Assembly (NCBI GenBank): GCA_036872755.1
Contig: JAVHNS010000013.1
Span: forward strand, 248,001-312,000
DNA length: 64,000 nt
Source: Orbilia blumenaviensis
Lineage: Eukaryota; Ascomycota; Orbiliomycetes; Orbiliales; Orbiliaceae
Reading direction: 5' to 3'
The translations under genes were made by a program, and so were the position numbers. The notes below the pieces were generated by a model. It was not told the origin of the DNA and searched no databases. It worked only from the letters and a program-made list of their open reading frames with translations. Positions 1-10,231 of the stretch are shown one piece after another (position 1 is the first letter of the stretch; the number at the start of each line of letters is the position of its first letter).

Positions 1-1010
1 GGTCTGAACGTGACATGAGGGCGTCGAAGATTAAGCCTGCATCTGGGTGGGTACCCCGAGGCTGTATCATTGGCCTGACACTGCGGGCATAAGGCTGTCC
101 TGCTTGTCCGATATGTGGGAATTGTATATTCTAATGTTGACGGGGCGTTGTTTAGCTCTGACTAAGCTAATATAAGAAGATTTAGAATGCGGCGAGCCTT
201 GGGTCTTATCGAACGTACGTTGTAGGATCCATCAGCCTGGCGGTGACTATATCTACTGCCTACGTAGGCCTCTGGGGGATGGTGATGAACGTTCCATAAA
301 CGGTCCACAAGCTAGATGAGCATGCCGGTAGTGTTAAACCATGGCTATTTAAACTATAAAGGGGTCTAGGTTGCGACATTGGGGTCACATATCCTACATC
401 GTTTGTAACAGCAACTCTGTTCCGGGACCCGGTTGGGAGGTCAGCAGCTAATTGAATGATTCTTTCTGTCTATTGTTTGGGGAAAACATCTGTCAGTTTG
501 GTGGTCTGCTGGCGCCGGGGTACTAAGGGCTCTTGATCTACACCACCGTACGATATAAGTCTTATCATCTATCAGGTCCCCCGTTGCCCTTTGTTGGATA
601 ACTTCCCGAAGTGTCCGTATATCGCCAATCCCAAATGTCTTTAAATCTTTGAAGAATCCACTCGAAGGCTCGGGTTCTTTTTCGTATCGCCTATCTGGGC
701 TTGGTAGAGGCCTCAAGCTGGCTTTCAAGACGTTCGCAAAATCGGAAAGCATTGATTCAATTTCCGGCCGTTTTGCCATGTGGTCTGGAAGCATCGAGGA
801 TGCAGCACGCTGCAACATACTCGGTTTGGCTTCATCCTCCTCGCTGTCTGCGTGTGATCCATTGGCCGCATTGATTGCGTTAGATTGTTTCCCTTTTCTC
901 TCGCCGAATCTCAGGAAACTGGAAGACCTTCGTTTTGTCCTCGCATCGGCTGGAGGCGCTGACGAGCCGAGGGATTTGATAGAGCCGCTTCTATTCCAGG
1001 GAAACCCCAT
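1..1010 (-). CDS. Psi-factor oxygenase / linoleate diol synthase-like (Ppo), N-terminal part; runs off the left edge
   Basis: Heme-dependent fatty-acid dioxygenase of the Ppo/linoleate diol synthase family; members make oxylipins from C18 acids. Only the first 251 residues lie in the window. Exons, by splice signals and phase: 552-1010, 398-469, 219-311 and 1-130 (continuing); introns of 82, 86 and 88 nt. Exon 1 starts at the ATG at 1010 and gives a basic, Ser-rich, probably disordered region, then DLKTFGIGDIRTLREVI and DDKTYI. The other exons restore the family sequence: ERIIQLAADLPTGSR, DRLWN, HRQADGSYN, then GQAGQPYARSVRP and DAGLIFDALM. All junctions keep the frame, so this is an intact gene cut by the window edge, not a pseudogene. 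Catalytic His/Tyr residues and the P450 half would lie outside. The 8R-dioxygenase (PpoA-like) type is the likeliest subtype, by inference. It is divergent from the second Ppo gene at 3519. Confidence 0.85.
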
Positions 1011-3518
1011 TATTTTTTAAAGTTTAATGGACTCGTCTGGTAGTTGGGCAATTGCCTCGGAGGTTAACGTTGATTCGCAGGGGGCCTCCACTTTACGGTT
1101 GCCGCTACTTTATATATAAATATAAATATTTTAAAACATTCCTTTAAAGATCTCGGAAAACGATTAACAGAAATTGAGGAGGACTGAATTTGTTATAAAG
1201 GGTTGTGTCGGCCGCATCATTTGAGCCAACATGTGGGTATTCCGAGACTATTTAATCCAAGTGGCTATACCTGCCAACAGGGTATAATATCTAGGCTGGC
1301 TGGAAGCTTAGCTGCACTTGACACGCAGCAAGGCAGTCGGGAATGTGTTCAACTGGGCCAAGTAGCATATGTACGCAGCGGTAGTGCCCCATTTCCCTAG
1401 CTTACACTGGTGCCATGCTGAATTCTGGCTTAATTATTGGTTAAATATGTAGATCAAACGGACGGAATTGGCTACAATTAATAGAGGAAAACAAAGCTAC
1501 CGAGCGATTACATATCGTAACATGCACTAGTCTGGAAGCAGGATATTTGAATATTCTGAAGTCGAATTGCAAGTTAAAATATCCTGATATGCAACAAAAC
1601 CTGCGTTGTCGGTACCGCGCACGATGGCAGTACTAGCGGCAGCTAACAGTCTCGGGACTAGGCACTTAAACGTCATGCACAACCACCCCGACAACCACTT
1701 CGTGCCAGATCAAAGGGAATGTTCGGGATGGTGCCCGATGTGACGGCTCGGCTCCACGAAAAGTAACCGGCGAGAATGCTTGAATTTGGCTGAGGGGCGC
1801 TGATCACGAGCCCGCACTTCTAAGCTGCATTATGTGCATTAAGACTCCTGGCCTGGAGGGATTTTTGTCATGCAGTGCAGTGTCAGGGGTGGGATGTGCC
1901 GCTTGGTTCCTCATTTTTATGTTTGATAAGCCAATGCCAACGGTTTCGCGACGAGCCAGAGTGAATTCTCGTGTACCATGCAAAAACATCTCCACCAACA
2001 TGCATTAGAGCTGCAGCGGAGTCGCATCAAATCCTACCTACTTTAAGTGATAGTGCGTGGGTCAGGCTCCACTCCGGATATTTTCACATCCAAAGAACGC
2101 ATCAAAATGCGACGAGTTAAGAGAGTCTATCTCAAGACATTTTCCGGCGACCAAGCTTAGAAGCGAAACCTTTATGCCCTTATTGGCCGGACGGGTTGGG
2201 CGGCATTGGACTAGGAAGGCTTGTGCTACACACCCACCCTGTCTTCGAAGCTTGTGACGAATAAGGGAATCTAGATCGGGACCTTTTGCAAGTGCACTTG
2301 GAAATTTTATCAATCCCTGTGTGCCAATCCAGAAGACAAACCGCAAAGTGATCGAGAGCGAGTTGATTGACGATCTTCCAGTTACGACAACCGTCTGGAA
2401 TGCAATTAAATCCTTTCTGCGGACCGCTAGAGTGACACAACGTTGAAAATTGCCTCGGTACCTAAGTGTACCAGGACATGGAGGAATGGGCGCGAATGAC
2501 GTCCCGGTGCAGCGTCTCGCATCCTTATCGATACGAATGCTATATTCAAAACGAATAAAGGAGGGTGTTACATACACCCACACATCGAAATGCATGCGGA
2601 CGGGAAATCGCGCGATCAATCCTTTAAGCTAAAATTTTTGTCGCAAGAATCGATCTAGTTTACTCTGGTCGGAAATTTCCATGAGAGCTCAAGAGCGGCA
2701 TTGGATGTGCGGGACTCTCTCCTTCCTCGATCGAGTGGACCCACCTCCAAGCGGGCAGGAAAGCGAACCCAGATCGAACCTAGATTTCGCTAATCTCTTC
2801 TCGGAGAAAGTGGTTCCAGGCAGGTCCTTGGTTTGGTCTTGGGCCAAGTTTTGCTGGAGCCCGCCATGTCAGAGGCTATGCATGTTTAGCAAATTGAGCA
2901 GGGAAAAATTCAGCACCCCATGGAGCACTCTGAAGTCTGTCTCCCTCATACATTTGCAAGCACGGGTACTTGGATCGGCTGGCGCAATTTTAACTTGTTG
3001 GTCTAGCTGCATCCCTCACTTGCATATCTCGTAGGATAGGGTATTTTTGAGGGCTTGGCTCGCCGGGTCTCAGACGGACCGGCACCCATGTCCCGTGGTG
3101 TTAACACCAACCCTGAAGCTGCTCTGCAACCTCTCAGCGAATAGAGTCTTTTGGAATGCTCATCAAGATACTCCACACCAGAGCACTATCCCTCAAGTGT
3201 CACCTGCAGATTCCTGGTTGGTGGTGCACAGAAAATGGGTTCATGCTGCATTTGGGAAACTCGACGCACCCCCAGCCTTCTGATTTCAGACGCTAGTCCT
3301 TTGGCTGCGTCGTTCAGCTGGCATTCGATGGTCTGAGGTTACCGCGACTGCGATCAAGTGCATGGGTTGTCGTCACAAAAGCATTATTATTTCATGATAC
3401 TCCCGCCCATTGTTCCACCTCTCCCTCATTTTTCTCTTCAACCTTTGCAATCCCTTCAATTCAAGTCCGCCAATTTCGCCCTTTGCATTGGCTGCGATAG
3501 TCGAAAAGCGAATTCACA
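1011..3518. promoter_or_regulatory. 2.5-kb intergenic region shared by two divergent Ppo genes
   Basis: It separates the start codons of two head-to-head paralogous oxygenase genes and so must hold both promoters. I see only short, unconvincing open frames with no family similarity. A pyrimidine-rich stretch (about 3400-3450) lies just before the + strand gene, as is common in fungal core promoters. No individual factor site is claimed. Confidence 0.45.
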
Positions 3519-6500
3519 ATGGCGCCCCAACTCAAATCCATAATCCAGACCATCAAGAGGAACCCGCTGAAGTCTCGCGGTGAGAGACCGGGTTCCATGG
3601 TCAATGGCACTCCTGTTGAGGAGAAGACGAGTATACTCCGTGACATTACCCAGCTGAGCATGAAAGACAAAGCGACAATGGCCCAAGCCGTCACAACATT
3701 AGCATCTGGCGAACCCATTGACGATAAGAAGCTCATGCTTGAAAATGGTGTAACTATGCTCCAAGGCCTTCCGCCAAACAGCGGATTAAGCCAGAAAGTG
3801 TCTGATGGCTTTATTACCATGCTTTGGCATGATTTGCCGCATCCATACCCCACTATGGCTGGCCCAGAGTCCAGATATCGAAAGCACGATGGTAGCGGCA
3901 ACGTTCCTTGGAATCCCGAACTGGGAAAGGCCGGCTCTCCATATGCGAGAAACGTTCCACCCATGAAGCCAAAAGGTCCAAATCTGCCAGACGTCGAGTC
4001 GGTGTATGAGGCTTTATTGAAGCGGGAGGGTCCATTCCGCAAACATCCATCTGGGCTAAACCGCATGTTCTTTTCGTTTGCTACAGTCGTTATTCACGAG
4101 TGTTTCCAGACCTCGAGGAGGGATCCCTTCATAAACGAAACATCGAGTTATGTCGACTTGAGCACTTTGTACGGAAACACTGAGAAAGAACAGAAAAGGG
4201 TTAGAACATACAACAATGGTTTGATCCATCCCGATTCAATTGCCTCAGAGAGAATTATGATGATGCCTCCTGGTGTCATTGCAGTTCTACTTATGTTCTC
4301 GCGAAACCACAACCGTGTCGCTAGAAACCTGTTGTCGATCAACGAAGAAGGCAAATACAAGCCATGGGATAGCCTCGATGAGGCTGGCAAGAAATGGTAA
4401 GAGACAATCTCCTATTTTCATGTAATAGTGACGTGGCTCGCTAATATGATTGGAGGGGTTTATAGGCAGGATGAGGACATCTTTCAACTTAGCCGAAACA
4501 TCAACGTTGGATATTTCGCTTCTTGCGTTCTAGGAGACTATGTTGCCGCCATCCTCAACACCCCACGCGCTAACTCCGAGTGGTCCCTAAATCTCGGAAA
4601 AGAGATTAAAGAGGGAGGCAAGCGTGTGGAGCGTGGTACTGGTAGCTTGGTATCCGTCGAGTTCGCAGTCTTGTATCATTGGCATGCGGCACTTAGCGCA
4701 GCCGATGATAAATGGATGGAGGATCTGATTAGATATGACTTCCCAGACCTCAAGGACTTGGAAGATGTCACTGTCGAGATGTTCCACCAGGTAATGAAAA
4801 CCTGGGGCCACAAGTTGATGGTCACTCCTCCTAAGGACTGGACATTCGGTGGGCTCAAGCGTCAGCCTGATGGCACTTTCAATGACACTGAGCTCGCCGA
4901 TGTTATCAAGAGCTGTATCGAGGAGCCTGCTCACGAATTTGGTGCCCATGGTACCCCAGCAAGTCTGAAAGTTGTGGACATTATGGGCCAACTGCAGGCG
5001 AGAAACGTCTTCAACGTTTGCACACTTAATGAGTAAGAACTCCCCGTCCTAAGGAATGCGCCGTGGGATTCTCTGACTAAATTAATATCAAGGTTCCGAA
5101 AATACCTGAATTTGAAGGAATACGAAACATTCGAAGACTGGAACCCGGATAAGGAAGTCGCAAGACGCGCTGAGCTTCTTTATGGTCATATTGACAATAT
5201 GGAGCTGTACCCGGGCTTAATGGCCGAGTGTACGAAGCCGGCCATGCCAGGTAGTGGTGTCTGCCCTGGGCAAACCACTGGTCGTGGTATCCTGGATGAT
5301 GCCGTCGCCTTGGTTCGCGGTGATAGATTCCTGAGCTACGACTTCAACAGCAATACCTTGACTAACTGGGGTGCCGCTGCACTCAGCGAACGCGCCCCCG
5401 GAGCATATGGCGGTATTTTGCCAGTCGTGCTTATGAACGGTATCCCTGGCGAATTCACTGGTACTTCTGCATACTCGCTGCTTCCGTTCTACACCCCTGA
5501 GGCTGCCCAGGGAATCTTGAAGGGCAACAAAGTCGCCAACAAATATGCCAGTATAAAGCCCCCAGCAGGAAGAGGTCTGGTCAGCGTTCAATCCGAGGCT
5601 GCTGTTAAACAGATTCTTGGGGACGCTGATGTTTTCAAAACACCATACCCGGCTGAGATCCCAACTAGCAAAAACGGACACGATTTCTTGAATGGGTGGA
5701 ATGATCTCAAACGCCACGATTCCATGACTAGCCCAATACACAAGTCTTTAGTCGAGGAGGGCTTTGAGAAAAACGTCTCTGTCTTCTTTAGCTCGAAGAT
5801 GAAGGACCTCATCCGCAAGAACACCCTCTCCTTCAAGAAAGGCAGAAATTCCATTGACATGGTTCGCGATGTGACGAATGTTGTTCCTATCCACTGGGTT
5901 GCAGACCGTTTCGCCGTTCCACTCAAGACTGCCGAAACCCCCCGTGGCGTTTTCACTCCATTTGAAGCCTTTGGTGCCTATTTGGGTGTCTATCTATACC
6001 AGAACTTCAACGTCCTACCAGTATTGGAGTGGCGCTTGCGTGAATCTGCCGTTCAAGCGGCCAGCTCCCTTCTTCATGTCTTCGAGACCCACCTCAAGAC
6101 ACAAAAGGGTATTACAGAGGCGGTTGTAGACTGGCTTGCTAAGGGCAGTGCTTTCCAGGTTGGCCCACATGCCGATCGTCTTTACCATGCCCTAAATGAC
6201 TCCAAGCAAGCAATCCCCGACTCCGCAGCGGACATCCTTAACATAAGCGCCCCGCTTGTTGCTATCCTTACCCATCAGTCTTCCCTCCTTATTGACCTCT
6301 ATCTCAGTCCTGGCTACGAACAGTACAAAGAGCGCTTAGTGCAGTTGGCCAACGCTGATGCCGCATCATCCGAGCAAGAACTTCGTGGCTTCGTCTATGA
6401 AGGTATCCGTCTCGCCCCCGCTATTCTTGGTGTTCCACGTGTTGCTAGCAAGGATATCACCATCGATGATGGCGTACGAGGACCCATAACCATCAAATCC

Positions 6501-6836
6501 GGCCAGACTGTTCTTGTTGCAACTTCCGAGGTTGGTATGGACCCCATTGCTTTCCCAGAGCCAGAGAAAGTAAATCCTACACGCCCATTGGCGGACTACG
6601 CTGTTCTTGGTGGTGGTTTGAGCTCCTGCTACGGTTCTAAGTTGATCGGGGCTGCGCTTGCTGCAACACTGAGGGAGGTCTTCCAGCTGAAGAATGTGAG
6701 AAAGGCGGCCGGCAAGTTAGGCAATTTTACGGTTGCGCACTACGACGTTGCTGGTTTACAGTGGAAGCAGTATTTGGATGACAATGCCAAGGAGTCTCCT
6801 GTTCCAACGTCTTTGACCCTAGAGTATGATGCCTAA
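3519..6836 (+). CDS. Psi-factor oxygenase (Ppo) / linoleate dioxygenase-P450 fusion, complete
   Basis: Fatty-acid heme dioxygenase fused to a P450-like half; it makes hydroperoxy or further-rearranged oxylipins. Exons 3519-4396, 4466-5032 and 5093-6836 (introns 69 and 60 nt) give 1062 residues, the usual Ppo length. The start ATG is in CACAATGG. Dioxygenase half: distal-His region VVIHECFQTS, the DLSTLYGNTEKEQ loop, and catalytic Tyr plus proximal His in LYHWHAALSAADDKW. P450 half: EGIRLAP (ExxR) and a Cys-ligand region GGGLSSCYGSK, which keeps Cys but is an unusual form of FxxGxHxCxG. In 5,8- and 7,8-diol synthases an ANQxQ motif supports the isomerase step; here the matching stretch appears to be THQSS, so the second activity may differ or be absent (inference). 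It has a much shorter N-terminal leader than the divergent paralogue. A heme-thiolate peroxidase lies tail to tail downstream. Confidence 0.93.
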
Positions 6837-7328
6837 GGCAAATTGGAGTGTCATCTAACCGGCTGACTGCGTTGGAGGAATTTGAATCAGTTTTCTCCCG
6901 TCAATTTTCTTCTAAAATTGCATGGATGTCGTGTCTGGGAAGCATTTAAGTTGTATATGAGCATATTTAATGGGGTGAAGCTTAGGGGATGGTAATGGTG
7001 GATGATAGGATATCTAACTTCAAATTTAGTATATAGTTTAATATGAATGCAACATGTCATCTGCTAACGCTTGCTCGTGCAGCCATATTGCTCAAAGCTT
7101 AGTAATATTTACAACGATATCTTATATTAATTTCTGAAGCTAGGCCTCAATTTACATCAAGATAAACGGGTTCATGACGACCGTGAAGCGATCCCAAACA
7201 TTATAAATTAGAATACATTGCAAGGGGCCAAATTATCGCCGTGGATACAAAAAACATTGATATCACAGTCCATAACTAGCTAGAGCCCTATCCCTGGTTT
7301 TAGTGTCCTACTCACGTATTTCTGCTCA
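6837..7328. other. Intergenic spacer between convergent genes
   Basis: AT-rich sequence that must contain the two 3' untranslated regions and polyadenylation signals. No open frame or structure worth naming was seen. Confidence 0.5.
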
Positions 7329-8252
7329 CTATTTTGCCGCCGGTGCGGCCTCTGCTTGTTCCTTCTCAATCTTCTTTGTGTCAACACCCCGCTCCACCGG
7401 AATAACCGTCATATTGAACTTCGCCATCGTTAGTCCGAAACGGGACCGAATACGAGGCTCCCAGTGTTCAGAAAAGCGCTCTTCAGTAAGCATAGGTGTG
7501 AGATCATTAACCGAGCCGTCGAATAGCGTGAGCATTGTCGAGGAGCTATTTGCAGGACGTCAGTATTAGTCAAAAACTTTGTCATCATATCAGGGAGATG
7601 GCACATACTTTGAGCTGCCAAAAACATTGTGGAAGAAACTTTCGGAGTAGTCTTTGTTAGACTTTTTAGCATCAACCCGTCGCTTTGATAGAGCCCTCGA
7701 CAAGTCCGACATCATAAGTTTAGATGAGCCGTCTGCCATTTTCCCAGAAGCCTCAGCGAGTAAATCATGAACAAGCTTTAAATCCGGCTTTCCCTGGTCC
7801 GGGACCAACGCAGCATCTTGTCGGGTCAAGCTTCCATCGTGCTCAATGGCATTATGCTTGCTAAGTTCCTCGAGATCAAACTTGTCTTTCCAGTAGGATC
7901 GGTTCAAAAAATCTGCTGCGAATTTGGGGACAAAGAAACAGAAAGTGGGCGCAAAATTGAAAGTTTGTCGGATTTTGTGGTTCAGTTCTACAAAAGTAAT
8001 ATTTTTACCGTCGTGAGGAAGGATACCGTGGTTTGCCATAGCATTCAACATAGGGCACGCAGACCGGGAATCGCCTTCTTTTGGAGGGACATATTCTGGC
8101 CAGGAAAGATTGTGGCCGGGACATCCCTTAGGAACGACTTGACCTTCCTTGCGGTCGGGAGTGACTATGTTGAGGAGGAAGAGAGCAAAGTCCCATTGGA
8201 AAACAAAGAGCTTGATGAAGAAGCCCGCGGTGTTGTGAACTATGCCACCCAT
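7329..8252 (-). CDS. Heme-thiolate peroxidase (chloroperoxidase / peroxygenase family, stcC-like)
   Basis: Member of the chloroperoxidase/unspecific peroxygenase family: a cysteine-ligated heme enzyme that uses H2O2 to oxidise or oxygenate organic substrates. Exons 7609-8252 and 7329-7545 (63-nt intron, donor GTATGT, acceptor AATAG) give 286 residues. The N-terminus has a hydrophobic stretch (about residues 10-30) that looks like a membrane anchor or uncleaved signal. The proximal heme motif is SACPMLNAMANHGILPHDG; the usual PCP is ACP here, with the ligand Cys kept. The distal acid-base motif AIEHDGSLTRQDA is intact, and the junction restores NSSTMLTLFDG. This short, stcC-like form is common in ascomycetes. 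Its position tail to tail with a fatty-acid dioxygenase gene suggests, but does not prove, a lipid or oxylipin substrate. Confidence 0.9.
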
Positions 8253-9250
8253 TTTGAAAGTGGTGGGAATTGATATACGATTTTTGTGTATGCTTGGGGG
8301 ATTGGGAGAGGAACGAATACTAGCAAGTTAATATTCGGGATGGAGATAGATTTTATGACAGAAACCATACAGCTTCTGATTTTCTTTTGGAGCCTAGTTG
8401 CACGACAAGGTCAATTGGTAGGACTTGCTTAAGTTCGGTGCTGCACACTGATAGAACGACGCCAAGCAGTTTTCGTTATTGCGAGTTCGACTGACCCATC
8501 TTGCATAGACGAAGATCATTGGTCCTAACCCTGCTCGCCGGCATTGTCTAGAGAACTATCTTTTTCGTTCACGGTCGGCTGCATGAGCGGGGAATTTTTC
8601 TCGCTTCTGAGTTTCGAACGGAGGTCAAGAGCTTAAGCCTGGGACCCCGGGGTTGAACCAGAGCGCTCCAATTCATGGTTTTGTGTGGTGGATCGATCGA
8701 TCGGCTAGATTCCTTCCGTAGTGGGGAAGTTCCCGTGCATGGCTTCCTTGCTTGAGAGCCCTTGCTTTCGCTGCCCGGAGAATGTGACAAGTGTCTTGCG
8801 TCGGGTTCGAATTGGATGGCCTGTGATTGGACCGGCCTCTTGCTTTTCAGCTGCAGATTCTTGATGTTCCCATGCACGGTCATGAGGAAGATCTTGACTT
8901 TTTGTCCAACAGCTGCTTGTCCGCCAAGGGAGCAATGAAATTGCATGCAAGTTGGAACGCACACTAGAATCGATGCGACTGGTAACCAAATCACTCTCAG
9001 GGCCCCAGGCTGTGTATAAATGTAGCTCTTGGCTATTGGTCATCTTGGGTTTGCTCGAAAAGTATCTGAAGTGTCGATATGAAAGCATTGCTCGTTTTGT
9101 TATATACCGAAGTAGGTTTGAACCTGGTACAAAGCTTAAGAACCTCAGAAATGCGTTTATTGGGGCCAACAAGTCGAGGGCGCAACCTTCGGGGTGGTAT
9201 CGAGAATGCGTGTCTTGCTTTTGCGGGACAGTTTATGCGGGACGGCTCGT

Positions 9251-9284
<34 letters not shown>

Positions 9285-10231
9285 GAAAGAGAATGGCCAT
9301 GGCATGCTGGGTACGTATCAACCTTGTAGCTTGTAGTATTTACTAGTCGTTGAGCTTAGATTATAATGCGATTTAAAAGTTTATAATTTAAAATCGAAAG
9401 CGGGGCGTCAAGATGATGGCTCATTTATACCTCTGCCCACGCATATGTGCACAGCTGCCGCAGTCCATTTCTCATAGTGGTCATTAGTTACGGCACAGGC
9501 GCAAGCCTCTCGTGCCAAGAGATAAGATAAGATGGAGAATCGGTTGGGGTAGGCATGTTCAGAGCTGCGTTGTCTGATTGGCGGAGAGCATCCAGTGACA
9601 ACACGCGTTGGTCCCAGCAGCCTCGTGTTTTCGTCATTCGTCAAAGCAGACCAACATTCATTCCCCAGTAAACCTAAGAGGCCAGCTCTCATCAACCTCA
9701 TCCCGTCTTTGCTCTCTCACGATTACACCATCTCTCGACTTTCAATCTCTTCTGTAAACGTTGATATGACAATATCGATCTCACGACACTGCATCCAGTG
9801 GAGGATAGCTTCGGACACACAGCGGAAGCTACAACAATCAACATAGCAACTTTGGTCCCTTTGTTCGGGAAGCTGCCGCAACGAGCGACGACGTCAAACA
9901 GTCTAGCCATCTGCGGAATCGGTATCGGTGGTTTCACAATTCACACAAGGAATACCTAGGTGGCGAGTAGGGCTTTGGGAAGTACGATTACATTTCCGAA
10001 GCCTTGTGCTGCTGTGCTCTGCTTTTGTTGGGCTGTTGGATCCTTGATATCCAACCACTCTCCCTGAGAGGCTTTCTCGATATCTTCTTCTACATCACTA
10101 GTTGCTACGGCCTAAGCTTTAAAAATACAAATCGTAAAATTGTAAGAAAGGGGGCCTCGGGCTGACGTATCTCTTTGCATTGTCAACAGGAAGCGGGTTC
10201 AGAACCTTGGTAGCTGGTCGGCGTCCTCACG
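8253..10231. other. Intergenic region, no gene recognised
   Basis: About 2 kb between the divergently placed peroxidase and DDHD-lipase genes, containing a 30-nt T run (9253-9282). Short open frames on both strands lack family similarity and overlap the homopolymer. A leader intron of the downstream gene could lie near 10140-10190, where there is a CAACAG acceptor-like site, but this is unproven. Confidence 0.4.
9253..9282. repeat. Poly(T) homopolymer, 30 nt
   Basis: Uninterrupted run of 30 T, flanked by CGTAA on the left and (T)TTACG on the right, which are inverted copies of one another. It could be a slippage tract or the A-tail of a retroposed fragment on the minus strand. No target-site duplication is evident. 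Confidence 0.8.

Noticed and set aside
441..551. Reading the Ppo N-terminal frame straight through to a stop (a truncated 189-residue protein)
   Set aside because: A GTACGG...AATAG intron with a CTGAC branch site restores ERIIQLAADLPTGS and further family sequence to the window edge, so the gene is intact here.
3461..4066. 201-codon minus-strand frame opposite the Ppo gene
   Set aside because: Antisense shadow of a clear coding exon.
7818..8273. 151-codon + strand frame opposite the peroxidase
   Set aside because: Shadow of exon 1, no family similarity.
8795..8815. GGTTCGAATT resembling a tRNA B box
   Set aside because: No matching A box or cloverleaf around it.
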